From contig JAXHLS010000002.1 of assembly GCA_034522055.1 (NCBI GenBank), positions 2,108,001-2,172,000 of the forward strand: a DNA stretch of 64,000 nucleotides. Reading direction: 5' to 3'. The notes under the pieces were generated by a model that searched no databases, was not told the origin of the DNA, and worked only from the letters and a program-made list of their open reading frames with translations. Shown here one piece after another: positions 1-9,195 of this stretch. The position numbers and the translations under genes were made by a program. The stretch's first letter is position 1. Every line of letters starts with the position of its first letter. The stretch comes from Gammaproteobacteria bacterium. Its GTDB lineage: Bacteria; Pseudomonadota; Gammaproteobacteria; JAABTG01.

Positions 1-408
1 AAGACCATCGGCCTGTTCAACGCCAAGGCCCGGAACATCATCGCCGCCTGCCGCAGGCTGGAGGAGGAGCACGGCGGTGAGGTGCCGCGCGACCGCGCCG
101 CACTGCAGGCCCTGCCGGGAGTGGGGCGCAAGACGGCCAACGTGATCCTCAACACCGCCTTCGGCGAGCCCACCATCGCCGTGGACACTCACATCTTCCG
201 GGTCGCCAACCGCACCGGTCTGGCCCCGGGCAAGACCCCCCTGGCGGTGGAGCAGGCCCTGGAGAAGGCGGTGCCCGGCCCGTTCAAACAGGATGCCCAC
301 CACTGGCTGATTCTCCATGGCCGCTATACCTGTACCGCGCGCCGGCCGAAGTGCGGGGCATGTGTGGTCCATGATCTGTGCGAGTATCGCGGTAAGGAGG
401 CGGCATGA
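1..408 (+). CDS. nth: Endonuclease III (5' end outside window)
   Basis: DNA glycosylase/AP lyase of base-excision repair that removes oxidised pyrimidines. The reading frame is open from base 1, so the N-terminus lies upstream. The visible part has the helix-hairpin-helix with catalytic lysine (LPGVGRKTANV), the catalytic aspartate in VDTHIFRV, and the C-terminal 4Fe-4S cysteine pattern C-x6-C-x2-C-x5-C near bases 330-385. The stop overlaps the next ATG (ATGA), so it is probably co-transcribed with the DUF1841 gene, a common gammaproteobacterial pairing. Confidence 0.95.
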   Translation, partial: KTIGLFNAKARNIIAACRRLEEEHGGEVPRDRAALQALPGVGRKTANVILNTAFGEPTIAVDTHIFRVANRTGLAPGKTPLAVEQALEKAVPGPFKQDAHHWLILHGRYTCTARRPKCGACVVHDLCEYRGKEAA

Positions 409-842
409 CGGATGACCCGGATCTCCAGGGCCAGCGCCGGGACCTGCGGGAGGTCTATATACGCGCCTGGCGCAAGCATCTGGAGCGGCGCCCCCTCGAG
501 CCCCTGGAGGCCCTGCTGGTGGATGTCATCGGACGCCATCCGGAATACCACGGCCTGCTGAGCGCGGAGGGTGTGGCCGACCGGGACTTCCACGAAGAGA
601 CGGGTGGCACCAACCCCTTCGTCCACCTGGGCCTCCATGTGGCCCTGCGGGAGCAGGTGGCGGCCGACCGGCCGCCGGGGATCCGTGTCCTCTACGAGGG
701 CCTGGCGGCCCGCTTCAGTGATCCCCATGCCCTCGAGCACGCCGTCATGGAGTGCCTGGTCACCGTGCTGTGGGAGGCCCAGTCCCGGGGCGGGGCGCCC
801 GACGAGGCGCAGTTGCTGGAGTGCATGAGAGGGTTGGCGTGA
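405..842 (+). CDS. DUF1841 family protein
   Basis: 145-residue protein of the DUF1841 family, function unknown. It is recognised by length, the N-terminal pattern with YIRAWRKHLERRPLEPLE, the HPEYH motif, the NPFVHLGLHVALREQ segment typical of the family, and its place directly after nth, where family members usually sit. It starts with ATG overlapping the nth stop by 4 bases. It ends inside the GTG start of the SpoIIE-type gene (GTGA), so translation is probably coupled through three genes. No signal peptide or membrane segment. Confidence 0.85.
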   Translation: MTDDPDLQGQRRDLREVYIRAWRKHLERRPLEPLEALLVDVIGRHPEYHGLLSAEGVADRDFHEETGGTNPFVHLGLHVALREQVAADRPPGIRVLYEGLAARFSDPHALEHAVMECLVTVLWEAQSRGGAPDEAQLLECMRGLA

Positions 843-2554
843 AGGCCGCCGGCGACGAGGGGCGGGAGGCCAGCCTCAAGGCCCTGGCCGAGGAACTCAA
901 GGACCCCCTGGGCCTGCTGGCCGACGTCAGCCAGGCCTTCGCCACCTCCCTCGATCTCGACGAGACCCTGGAAAATACCGTCGCTCAGATCTCCCATTAC
1001 ATGCACGCCGAGGCGGCTTCCCTGTTCCTGCTGGAGAACGATGACACGGAACTGGTGTGCAAGGCCTCGGCGGGGCCGGTGGACGTGGTGGGGCTGCGCC
1101 TCGGGGCCGACCAGGGCATCGTCGGCAAGTCCGTCACCAGCGGCCAGGTGCAGTTCATCCGCGACGTGCGATCCGACCCCGCGTTCGCCGGCTTCGTCGA
1201 TGCCCGGACGGGCTTCGAGACGCGCTCGGTGCTGTGCGCCCCCCTGATCCTGCGGGGCCATTGCCTGGGGGCCATGGAGGTGCTCAACAAGGGCGAGGGG
1301 GATGGCCTGTTCGACGCCAGTGACCGGCATCTGTTGCAGGTGCTGGCCTCCTCCGCGGCCCTGGTGATCCGCAATGCCCGCATGGCGGTGGAACTGGTGG
1401 AGCAGGAGCGCATTCGCAAGGAGCTGGAACTGGCCCGCGAGATCCAGGCCACCCTGCTGCCGGGACAGGGTAATCCCGCGGATCCCATCACCGGCGTCAA
1501 CATCCCCGCCCGCGAGGTGTCCGGGGATTTCTACGACTACTACCGGCTGGCGGACGGACGCATGGCCTTCAGCCTCGGCGACGTATCCGGCAAGGGCATG
1601 AACGCCGCCCTCCTGATGGCCAAGACCTCCAGCCTGCTCCACTGCCTGGGCAAGGGCATCACGCGCCCCTCGGAACTGCTGGCCCAGGTCAACCGCGAGG
1701 TGTGCGAGTCCGTCACCCGCGGCATGTTCGTGACCCTGGTGGCGGGTATCTACGATGCCGCCCATGACGAGGTCTGTCTGGCCAATGCCGGCCACCAGCC
1801 CCCGATGCTTCTGGATGCCGCGGGCGGCATGACGGAGCTGCCCGCCACCGCCCCGCCCCTGGGGATACTGGCGGACGTGGAGTTCCCGGAACAGCGCGTG
1901 CGCCTCGAGGGCCGGCGCCTGTACCTGTTCACCGACGGGGTGACCGAGGCGCCGGGCCCCGGGGGCGGCGATCTGGGAGTGGAGGGATTGCGCCGGGAAT
2001 TGGCGATCCACGGTGCCTTGCCGGCCCGCGAGCGCCTGGAGCGGGTGGTGGCCGAACTCGCCGGACGCGAGGCGGTGCGCCGCGACGACATCACCCTGCT
2101 GGTGATCGAGAGTCCGCGGGAAACGCGCCATCGTTACGCCTTCGAGGCGCGGGCGGAGAACCTCGAGGGCTTGCGGGGATACGTGGATGGCGTCCTGCGC
2201 GCCATGACCTGTCCCGACAAGCTGCGGGACCAGCTGGTGCTGGCGGTCAACGAGGCCTGCATGAACATCATCCAGCACGGTTACGGCGGCGATTCCCGGG
2301 ATGCAATCACCCTGCAGATACTCAATAATGACGGGATAGTGGAATTTCGGGTCGAGGATGCGGCGCCACCCGTCGATCCGGCGAAGATCAAGCCGCGGGC
2401 ATTGACGGACATCCGGCCGGGGGGACTGGGTACCCATTTCATCCGCCAGATCATGGACGAGGTGGACTATCAGGTGCCGCAACACGGGAGGGGGAATCGA
2501 TTGGTCATGAGGAAAAGAATCAGCAATCAAGAGGTGGCGCGCGATGCAGTGTGA
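839..2554 (+). CDS. GAF - SpoIIE phosphatase - HATPase partner-switch regulator
   Basis: Cytosolic regulator of about 571 residues. A GAF sensor (about residues 25-185) is followed by a PP2C/SpoIIE phosphatase domain (about 195-425; AREIQATLLPG, REVSGDFYDYY, LGDVSGKGMNAALLMA, LFTDGVTE, RRDDITLLVI) and a C-terminal RsbW-like HATPase (about 430-568; N-box NEACMNIIQHGY, then FRVEDAAPP and GGLGTHFIRQIMDEV). I chose GTG 839, which overlaps the upstream stop and follows AGAGGG; an open frame runs back to 752 but lies inside DUF1841. In known partner switches the HATPase phosphorylates a STAS protein and SpoIIE reverses this. Here the STAS gene comes next, overlapping by 11 bases, and transporter genes follow. 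Confidence 0.9.
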   Translation: MKAAGDEGREASLKALAEELKDPLGLLADVSQAFATSLDLDETLENTVAQISHYMHAEAASLFLLENDDTELVCKASAGPVDVVGLRLGADQGIVGKSVTSGQVQFIRDVRSDPAFAGFVDARTGFETRSVLCAPLILRGHCLGAMEVLNKGEGDGLFDASDRHLLQVLASSAALVIRNARMAVELVEQERIRKELELAREIQATLLPGQGNPADPITGVNIPAREVSGDFYDYYRLADGRMAFSLGDVSGKGMNAALLMAKTSSLLHCLGKGITRPSELLAQVNREVCESVTRGMFVTLVAGIYDAAHDEVCLANAGHQPPMLLDAAGGMTELPATAPPLGILADVEFPEQRVRLEGRRLYLFTDGVTEAPGPGGGDLGVEGLRRELAIHGALPARERLERVVAELAGREAVRRDDITLLVIESPRETRHRYAFEARAENLEGLRGYVDGVLRAMTCPDKLRDQLVLAVNEACMNIIQHGYGGDSRDAITLQILNNDGIVEFRVEDAAPPVDPAKIKPRALTDIRPGGLGTHFIRQIMDEVDYQVPQHGRGNRLVMRKRISNQEVARDAV

Positions 2555-2876
2555 GGTCCGTAAAGAGGCCACCTTCGACGTGGTCAGCCTGAAGGGCGAG
2601 GTGGACCTGTCCACGTCGCCGGCGGTGCGCCAGGCCATCCTCGCCAGCCTGGAGGCGGGCACTCCGGTGGCCATAGAACTCCAGGATGTGACCTACATCG
2701 ACAGCTCCGGGGTGGCCAGCCTGGTGGAGGGGTACCAGACCGCCAAGTCCCGCGGCTTGCTTTTCACCCTGGTGGGGGCCAGCGAGTCGGTGATGGGGGT
2801 GCTCGAACTGGCGCGCCTGGACAAGGTCTTTCCCATCGCCGAGACCCTGGGCGAGCTGACGGCGGATGGCGGTTGA
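2544..2876 (+). CDS. STAS-domain protein (anti-sigma-antagonist / MlaB-like)
   Basis: 110-residue STAS protein. The segment VTYIDSSGVASLVEGYQ carries the conserved serine that RsbW-type kinases phosphorylate in SpoIIAA/RsbV proteins. Its position just before an MlaE-like permease is also that of MlaB, the STAS subunit of the MlaFEDB complex. It could therefore be the phosphorylatable switch between the preceding SpoIIE/HATPase protein and the following transporter. It overlaps both neighbours by 11 bases. Whether it binds the ATPase, the HATPase or both is inference. Confidence 0.88.
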   Translation: MQCEVRKEATFDVVSLKGEVDLSTSPAVRQAILASLEAGTPVAIELQDVTYIDSSGVASLVEGYQTAKSRGLLFTLVGASESVMGVLELARLDKVFPIAETLGELTADGG

Positions 2877-3684
2877 GGGGACTCCCCACAGCGGCATAGG
2901 CGGCGCGGTGGAGCGCCTCGGACGGGGCACGGTCCGGAGTGTGGAGGAGTGGGGCTACGCCTTCGCTATGCTCGTGGAGACCTTCTACTGGATCCTCGCC
3001 GGACACTTCCAGCGGCAGCCGGTACGCCTGGCGCCGGTGGCGGCGCGCATGATGACTATCGGCGTGCAGGCGGCGCCCATTCTCGCGGTACTCACCTTCT
3101 CCATCGGCGTCATGCTCGCCATCCAGGGGATCCACACCCTCAAGTTGTTCGGTGCCGAATCCCAGGTAGTGGTGGGGATCGCCCTGTCCGTGACCCGGGA
3201 GTTCGGACCCATGATCACCGGTGTGTTGGTGGCCGGGCGTTCCGGCTCCGCCCTCACCGCGGAGATCGGCACCAAGCAGATCTCCCAGGAGATAGATGCC
3301 CTGCGGGTTATGGGTATCAATCCTTTGCGTTACCTGGTGGCCCCCGCCCTGCTGGCCATGTTGGTGATGCTGCCGGCCCTCACTATCCTGGCCGACATCA
3401 TGGGGTTGCTGGGCGGGGCGGTCTACACCGCCCTGGCCATGGATCTGAGCATCTACGCCTACCTCGACCGTACCGCCGCCGTCCTGCAGTTGGATGACAT
3501 CCGCCAGGGCCTGGTGAAGAGTGTGGTGTTCGCCCTCATCATTACCCTGGTGGCGGTCACCAACGGCTTCGCCGTCGAGGGGGGCGCGGAAGGCGTGGGG
3601 CGGGCTACCACCCGCGCCGTGGTGCTGTCCATCGCCTACATCGTGGTGGCGGACATGCTGTTCACCTTCTTTCTTACTCGTTGA
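2866..3684 (+). CDS. MlaE-like ABC transporter permease
   Basis: 272-residue integral membrane protein of the MlaE family. It contains the family core EFGPMITGVLVAGRSGSA followed by LTAEIGTKQISQEIDALRVM, and several hydrophobic helices (for example ILAVLTFSIGVMLAIQGIHT). It is the permease of a lipid ABC transporter that moves phospholipid between inner membrane and periplasmic carriers. The start overlaps the STAS gene by 11 bases; ATPase, MCE protein and lipoprotein follow in the order expected for MCE systems. Confidence 0.92.
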   Translation: MAVEGTPHSGIGGAVERLGRGTVRSVEEWGYAFAMLVETFYWILAGHFQRQPVRLAPVAARMMTIGVQAAPILAVLTFSIGVMLAIQGIHTLKLFGAESQVVVGIALSVTREFGPMITGVLVAGRSGSALTAEIGTKQISQEIDALRVMGINPLRYLVAPALLAMLVMLPALTILADIMGLLGGAVYTALAMDLSIYAYLDRTAAVLQLDDIRQGLVKSVVFALIITLVAVTNGFAVEGGAEGVGRATTRAVVLSIAYIVVADMLFTFFLTR

Positions 3685-3703
3685 CCGCTCCGGCCGTCGA
3701 TCC

Positions 3704-4519
3704 GTGCCAGTCTCAACCTCCCCGCACCCAAGGCCCGTGGTCATCGAGGTCACCGATCTGGTGGCCCATTACGGTCCCCTTCGGGTGCTCGATGGCATCG
3801 ACATGCGGCTCCATCAGGGCGAGATCATGGTGGTCATGGGGGGCAGCGGGTCGGGCAAGAGTACCCTGTTGCGTCACCTGCTGGGCCTCAATCGTCCTAC
3901 CAGCGGCCGGATAGTACTGCTGGGCACGGACATGGCACGGGCCGGCGCGCGGCAGATGCAGGACCTGCGCAAGAACATGGGGGTGTCCTTCCAGGGGGGG
4001 GCGCTGTTCAACTCCATGACCGTGGCCGAGAACGTGATGCTGCCCCTGCGCGAGCACACCCGCCTGGACGAACGCACCATGTCCATCATGGCCCGCATGA
4101 AGCTCGAGGTAGTGAACATGGGGGGCTTCGAGCATCTTATGCCGGCGCAGCTCTCGGGCGGCATGGTCAAGCGGGTGGCCCTGGCGCGGGCCATCGTCAT
4201 GGATCCCAAGCTGCTGTTCTTCGACGAGCCTTCGGCGGGCCTCGACCCGGTGGTCTCCGCCGAGCTGGATGAACTCATCCTGCGCCTGCGCCGGGTCATG
4301 AACATGAGCATCGTGGTGGTCACCCATGAACTGGACAGCGCTTTCAAGATCGCCGACCGTATCATGGTGCTCGACGGCGGCCGGGTGCTGCAGACGGGCA
4401 CGGTGGAAGAGATCAGACGCAGTGACAATCAGCGCATACAGGACCTGCTCGAGCGCCGTCCCCGTATCCTGGAGATGGATGCCGATGAGTATCTGGCGCG
4501 GCTGACGGGTACGGAGTGA
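3704..4519 (+). CDS. MlaF-like ABC transporter ATP-binding protein
   Basis: About 271 residues, energising subunit of the MCE/Mla-type transporter. Visible motifs are Walker [13 protein letters not shown]-loop region VSFQGGALF, signature LSGGMVKRVALARA, Walker B LLFFDEPSAGLDP and switch histidine VVVTHEL. The frame is open from 3521 within the permease gene. Homology starts near VVIEVTDLVAHYG, so GTG 3704 or GTG 3737 are the likely starts; neither has a strong ribosome site. It lies 4 bases from the MCE gene. Confidence 0.9.
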   Translation: MPVSTSPHPRPVVIEVTDLVAHYGPLRVLDGIDMRLHQGEIMVVMGGSGSGKSTLLRHLLGLNRPTSGRIVLLGTDMARAGARQMQDLRKNMGVSFQGGALFNSMTVAENVMLPLREHTRLDERTMSIMARMKLEVVNMGGFEHLMPAQLSGGMVKRVALARAIVMDPKLLFFDEPSAGLDPVVSAELDELILRLRRVMNMSIVVVTHELDSAFKIADRIMVLDGGRVLQTGTVEEIRRSDNQRIQDLLERRPRILEMDADEYLARLTGTE

Positions 4520-4523
4520 AGGC

Positions 4524-5516
4524 GTGAAACGGGACAACGTCAACTACTTGCTGGTGGGTACGTTCGTCCTCGCCATGCTGGGGGCGCTGCTGGTGGGCCT
4601 GTATTTCGTCACCGGGCGCAGCGGCCCCAGTGATGCCTACTATGTTACCTATCCCCATGTCACCGGCATCAAGTTCGGTACGCCGGTCTACTTCGAGGGC
4701 TATCCAGTGGGACAGGTGGAGGATGTGGAGCCCGTCGCCGGCAGCGGCCCGGGCCTGCGCTATCGGGTGGAGATCAGCGTCAGCCGGGGCTGGCCGATCC
4801 CCCGGGACAGCGTGGCCCGGATGATGGCCACCGGCCTGCTGGCGGCGCTGTCCATCAATATCTCCCAGGGTACGAGCACGGACATGCTGAGCCCCGGCGA
4901 GGACCTCAAGGGCGAGGCCGGCGGCGATCTGTTCAGCGTGCTTCATACCGTGGCCATCGACCTCAATGAACTGGCCCAGACCAGCCTCAGGCCGCTGCTG
5001 GACAATCTCAATCTCCAGCTCGAGCATGTGGCCGCGGAGCTGAGTACCCATGGGCCGCTACTGTTGTCCCGGAGCAGCGAGCTGCTGGAGCGCCTCCATG
5101 CGAGCGCCGGACAGCTCGAGGCGATGCTGAGCGACGCCAACCGGCGCCAGGTGGAGGCCATCATCGGCAATGCCAGGCTCACCAGCGACAACGCATTGGA
5201 GATGTCCGAAGGGGGCGTGCGCTTCGTTGCCGAGTTGAACCGGCTGGCCGCGGATGTGAATCAAACCCGCAGCCGGGTGGACGCCCTGCTGGCGGAGTTG
5301 CAGGGCGTGGTGGACGACAACCGCAGCAATATTAAGATCTCCCTCAGGGACCTGCGCCGTACCCTCGACGTCACGGCACGCAACGTGGACCAGGTTGCTT
5401 ATCACCTCAAGGGCACCACCCGCAACATGCATGAGTTCAGCCGTCAGATCCGCCAGAATCCCGGCGTGTTGCTCGGCGGCAAGCCGCCCGCGGAGGCCGC
5501 CGAGGTGGCCGAGTGA
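4524..5516 (+). CDS. MCE/MlaD family substrate-binding protein
   Basis: 330-residue protein with one N-terminal membrane anchor (about residues 8-30, LLVGTFVLAMLGALLVGLYF), an MCE domain (about 38-115, with HVTGIKFGTPVYFEGYPVG) and a long helical C-terminal region (about 130-300) that should form a periplasmic coiled-coil extension. MCE proteins form hexameric lipid-conducting rings on the permease. Its stop overlaps the GTG of the following lipoprotein gene. The 330-residue length and helical tail resemble Ttg2C/PqiB-like forms rather than the short E. coli MlaD. Confidence 0.9.
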   Translation: MKRDNVNYLLVGTFVLAMLGALLVGLYFVTGRSGPSDAYYVTYPHVTGIKFGTPVYFEGYPVGQVEDVEPVAGSGPGLRYRVEISVSRGWPIPRDSVARMMATGLLAALSINISQGTSTDMLSPGEDLKGEAGGDLFSVLHTVAIDLNELAQTSLRPLLDNLNLQLEHVAAELSTHGPLLLSRSSELLERLHASAGQLEAMLSDANRRQVEAIIGNARLTSDNALEMSEGGVRFVAELNRLAADVNQTRSRVDALLAELQGVVDDNRSNIKISLRDLRRTLDVTARNVDQVAYHLKGTTRNMHEFSRQIRQNPGVLLGGKPPAEAAEVAE

Positions 5517-6130
5517 AGGTCATGTTGCTCCTCGCGGTGTCTGTCGCCGTACTCGCCGGATGTGCGGCGGCGCCGGTGCCGCCGGAGCGTTTTTTCCGCC
5601 TGCACGACCCCGCGGAGGTCGCCCGGGCCCCTGCCACCCTGGCGGGACAGCTGGTGGTGCAGGCACCGCGGGTGGAGGGCCTTTATAACGAGCGTGCCGT
5701 CATCTACAGCCGCGGCCCGGACCATCGGGAGCTGCGCCAGTATCACTATAAGTACTGGGTGGCGCCCCCGGCGCAGCTCGTACAGGACTATCTGGTGGCG
5801 TACCTGCGCCGCGGTGCCAGCGCGTCCCGGGTGGTGCGGGAGTTCGGGGACGGCTACACGGACCATCTGGTGACCGGGCGCCTGCTCGGCTTCGAGCGGC
5901 GGGTGGACGATGAGAGGCGGGCGGTCGTGGTCGATATGGAGTTGGCGGTGACGCCCCCGGGGAAGCAGCGGCCGGCCTTCATCAGACGTTATAATGAGAC
6001 CACCGGCGTGGGAGGGGGCACCATGGCGGATACCGTAAAGGCCTTCGAGAGAGCACTGCACGCCATCGCATCCGACTTCGCGGCGGACCTGGCCGTCCTG
6101 GTGCGCGCCGGGGCCGAAAAGAACGAATAA
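5513..6130 (+). CDS. ABC-type transport auxiliary lipoprotein (PqiC/MlaX-like)
   Basis: 205-residue lipoprotein. The N-terminus is a short signal peptide ending in the lipobox LAGC near residue 18. The rest fits the ABC_trans_aux/PqiC family that partners MCE transporters, probably linking them to the outer membrane. The start is GTG 5513, overlapping the MCE stop; an ATG at 5522 is an alternative. It closes the transporter operon; the cyclase gene follows after 13 bases, so transcription may continue. Confidence 0.82.
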   Translation: MKVMLLLAVSVAVLAGCAAAPVPPERFFRLHDPAEVARAPATLAGQLVVQAPRVEGLYNERAVIYSRGPDHRELRQYHYKYWVAPPAQLVQDYLVAYLRRGASASRVVREFGDGYTDHLVTGRLLGFERRVDDERRAVVVDMELAVTPPGKQRPAFIRRYNETTGVGGGTMADTVKAFERALHAIASDFAADLAVLVRAGAEKNE

Positions 6131-6143
6131 CCGGGATGGGAAC

Positions 6144-8390
6144 GTGAACGATTTCGTCGGGCAGCTGAGAAAGCACTGGGTTCGCAGTGTCCTCAACGTG
6201 TTGGTGGTGGCGTTCTTCCTGGTGCATGTCAGCGGCTATATGTCCTTCGGTATCATCGAGCGCATGGAGAACCTGGCCTACGATGTGAGGCTGCTGCTCA
6301 CCATGCCCCATACCAAGGATGAACGCATCGTCATCGTCGATATCGACGAGAAAAGCCTCGCCGAGGTGGGACGCTGGCCGTGGCCACGCACCACCATGGC
6401 ACGCATGGTGGAGCAGCTGTTCGGCCACTATGACGTGGCCTTGGTGGGTTTCGATGTGGTGTTCGCCGAGCCCGACGAAAGCTCCGGCCTGAAGGTGCTG
6501 GAGGACCTCGCGGAGAACGAACTCAAGGAGGATGAGACCTATCTGGCGGCCCTGGAGAAGGTGCGCCCTGAACTCGCCTATGATCGACTGTTCGCCGCCA
6601 GCCTCACTAATCGGCCCATCATACTCGGCTACTATTTCAGCGTGAAGACCGGTGACGACGATGCCCTGAGGACCGGGCAACTGCCGCCGCCGACCTTCGA
6701 GAAGGGCTTCTTTCGCGGTCGCAACATCCCCTTCCCGCAGGCCGACGGCTATGGCGCCAATCTTCAGGAGCTCCAGGAGGCCGCTGCCGGCGCCGGGCAC
6801 TTCAACCCCACCACCGATCGGGATGGTCTCGTCAGGCGCGTGCCCCTGCTCTATGAGTTCGAGGGCGACTACTACGAGGCTCTGTCCCTGGCCATGGCAC
6901 GGGCGGTGCTCGGCGTGGACCGGGTGGAGCCGGTGTACGCCGGTTCCACCCTAGGCAGCGAGAGCTATAGCGGCCTCGAATGGCTGCGAGTGGGTAACCG
7001 TACCATCCCGGTGGACGCCGAGGTCCGGGCCCTGGTGCCCTACCGGGGTCCCAAGGGCAGTTTCCCCTACGTCTCGGCGGTAGACGTGCTGGAGGGGCGG
7101 GCAGATCCGGCGAAGCTGCAGGGCACCATCGTTCTGGTGGGTACGTCCGCACCCGGCCTGCTGGATCTGCGGTCCACGCCGGTGCAGGAGGTCTATCCCG
7201 GGGTGGAGATCCACGCCAATCTCATCGCCGGCATCATCGACAACGTGCTCAAGGAAAAACCGGCCTATACCCTGGGCGCCGAGTTCATCATCGTCATCCT
7301 CGCCGGTATCCTGATGTTCCTCACCTTCGCCCTTATGGGGCCGGGCCGCGCGACCCTGGTGACCCTGATGCTGGCCGCCACCGTCATCGCCATCAACGCC
7401 ATGGTGTGGACCCAGGGTAACCTGGTGCTTCCCATCGCGGCGGGCCTGCTGATGATCGCGGTGCTCTATCTGGTGAACATGTCCTACGGCTTCTTCGTGG
7501 AATCCCGGGGCAAGCGTCAGCTCGCCGGCCTGTTCGGACAATACGTGCCGCCCGAGCTGGTGGACGAGATGAGTGACGATCCAGATCGTTACACCCTGGA
7601 GGCCGAGAGCCGCGAACTCACGGTGTTGTTCTCGGACGTGCGGGGATTCACGACCATCTCCGAGGGCCTGGAGCCGAAGGAGCTGTCGGAACTCATGAAT
7701 CACTTCCTGACGCCCCTGACCCAGGTCATCCACCAGCACCGTGGCACCATCGACAAGTACATGGGGGATGCCATCATGGCCTTCTGGGGGGCGCCCCTGC
7801 CGGAGCCGGACCATGCCCGCCACGCCCTGGTGGCCGCCCTGGAGATGGTGGCGAAGCTGGATGCCATGCAGCCGGAGTTTCGTGCCAAGGGCTGGCCGGA
7901 GGTGCGCATTGGCGTGGGCCTCAATACCGGTTCCATGAGCGTAGGCAACATGGGCTCGGAGTTTCGTATGGCCTATACCGTGCTCGGCGATGCGGTGAAC
8001 CTGGGCTCGCGGCTGGAGGGACTGACACGCCAGTACGGTGTCGACATCATCGTCAGTGAGACCACCAAGGATGCAACGCCCGATTATGTGTACCGGGAAC
8101 TCGACCGGGTGCGGGTCAAGGGCAAGGACAAGCCGGTAGCCATCTTCGAGCCCGTGGGGTTGCGTGGAGCGCTGGACAAGGCCACCCGGGATGAACTGGC
8201 CATCTATGAACAGGCTCTCAAACTCTACCGCGGCCAGAACTGGGACATGGCGGAGCTGCAGTTTCTCAACTTGCAGCACATGTCGCCCTTCAGGGCCGTC
8301 TACAAGATCTACGCGGAACGCATCGTGCTGTTCCGCCAACAGCCACCGGGAGACGAATGGGATGGCGTATTCACCTTCAAGACCAAGTGA
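6144..8390 (+). CDS. CHASE2-domain adenylate cyclase (class III)
   Basis: 748-residue membrane enzyme. A membrane helix near residues 14-32 leads to a periplasmic CHASE2 sensor (about 45-370, with IVIVDIDEKSLAEVGRWPW). Three hydrophobic helices follow (about 375-450), then a cytosolic class III cyclase domain (about 490-680). The cyclase keeps the first metal-binding aspartate in VLFSDVRGFTTISEG, the second in DKYMGDAIMAFWG with the adenine-selecting lysine, and YTVLGDAVNLGSRLEG. It should make cAMP in response to an unknown periplasmic signal. A cAMP phosphodiesterase gene lies 37 bases downstream. It could alternatively make cGMP, but the lysine favours ATP. Confidence 0.92.
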   Translation: MNDFVGQLRKHWVRSVLNVLVVAFFLVHVSGYMSFGIIERMENLAYDVRLLLTMPHTKDERIVIVDIDEKSLAEVGRWPWPRTTMARMVEQLFGHYDVALVGFDVVFAEPDESSGLKVLEDLAENELKEDETYLAALEKVRPELAYDRLFAASLTNRPIILGYYFSVKTGDDDALRTGQLPPPTFEKGFFRGRNIPFPQADGYGANLQELQEAAAGAGHFNPTTDRDGLVRRVPLLYEFEGDYYEALSLAMARAVLGVDRVEPVYAGSTLGSESYSGLEWLRVGNRTIPVDAEVRALVPYRGPKGSFPYVSAVDVLEGRADPAKLQGTIVLVGTSAPGLLDLRSTPVQEVYPGVEIHANLIAGIIDNVLKEKPAYTLGAEFIIVILAGILMFLTFALMGPGRATLVTLMLAATVIAINAMVWTQGNLVLPIAAGLLMIAVLYLVNMSYGFFVESRGKRQLAGLFGQYVPPELVDEMSDDPDRYTLEAESRELTVLFSDVRGFTTISEGLEPKELSELMNHFLTPLTQVIHQHRGTIDKYMGDAIMAFWGAPLPEPDHARHALVAALEMVAKLDAMQPEFRAKGWPEVRIGVGLNTGSMSVGNMGSEFRMAYTVLGDAVNLGSRLEGLTRQYGVDIIVSETTKDATPDYVYRELDRVRVKGKDKPVAIFEPVGLRGALDKATRDELAIYEQALKLYRGQNWDMAELQFLNLQHMSPFRAVYKIYAERIVLFRQQPPGDEWDGVFTFKTK

Positions 8391-8427
8391 TGACGGCTTC
8401 ATCACGTGGGGCGGCGGCCGGTAAGCC

Positions 8428-9195
8428 ATGCGGATAAAGGTACTGGGTTGCAGTGGCGGTATCGGCGGCAATCGCCGCACCACCTCGTTTCTCATCGACG
8501 ACGATACTTTGCTCGATGCCGGTACCGGCGTCATGGACCTGGAAGTGGACGAACTGGTTCGAGTGGGCCGGATCTTTCTCACCCATACCCACCTGGACCA
8601 CATCGCCGCCCTGCCCCTTATGGTCGACACGGTGGGAGCGATGCGGTCCGCCCCCATCATCCTCTATGCCTCCTGCGCCGGTCTCGCTACCCTGAAGGCC
8701 CATATATTCAACTGGTATATCTGGCCGGACTTTTTCCGTATCCCCGATGCCGATTCGGCCTTCCTCACCTCCGAGGTGTTTGAGGAGGGCGAGACTTTCG
8801 ACTTGGGTGCCGGCAGGCGTATCCGCGCCTTACCGGTGAACCACACGGTGCCGGCGGTGGGCTATGCGGTGAGTGGTCCCAGCGGCACGCTGGTGTTCAG
8901 CGGCGACACCACCCGCTGCCCGGCGTTCTGGAAGACAGTCAACGCCATCAAGGATCTGAAATATCTGATCATCGAGACCGCCTTCAGTGAGAACGAGAAA
9001 TCCATCGCCGAAGCGTCCAAACACCTGTGCCCCAGCATGCTGGGCGCCGAACTCGCCCAATACACCAACACCGCTCCCCTTTATATCACCCACCTCAAGC
9101 CGCGGGAGGAAGACCTGATCATGGAACAGGTACACGAAGTGGCCGGCGAGCGCGAGGTCCACCGGCTGGAGAAGGGCCAGCTTTTCGAACTCTGA
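8428..9195 (+). CDS. 3',5'-cyclic-nucleotide phosphodiesterase, class II
   Basis: 255-residue metallo-beta-lactamase-fold enzyme resembling class II cAMP phosphodiesterases (PDEase_II). The metal-binding motif is THTHLDHIAAL; further ligands are probably in LPVNHTVPAVGY, FSGDTTRCPAFW and ITHLKPREEDL. It should hydrolyse cAMP made by the adjacent cyclase, giving a make-and-break pair in one operon. ATG 8428 follows a GGCGGCCGG stretch. A general MBL hydrolase is the alternative; neighbour and fold make PDE the better call. Confidence 0.87.
   Translation: MRIKVLGCSGGIGGNRRTTSFLIDDDTLLDAGTGVMDLEVDELVRVGRIFLTHTHLDHIAALPLMVDTVGAMRSAPIILYASCAGLATLKAHIFNWYIWPDFFRIPDADSAFLTSEVFEEGETFDLGAGRRIRALPVNHTVPAVGYAVSGPSGTLVFSGDTTRCPAFWKTVNAIKDLKYLIIETAFSENEKSIAEASKHLCPSMLGAELAQYTNTAPLYITHLKPREEDLIMEQVHEVAGEREVHRLEKGQLFEL

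Noticed and set aside
692-2674. Minus-strand open frame of 660 codons
   Set aside because: It is the antisense shadow of the SpoIIE/HATPase gene; low-complexity His/Gly/Gln-rich translation, no family pattern.
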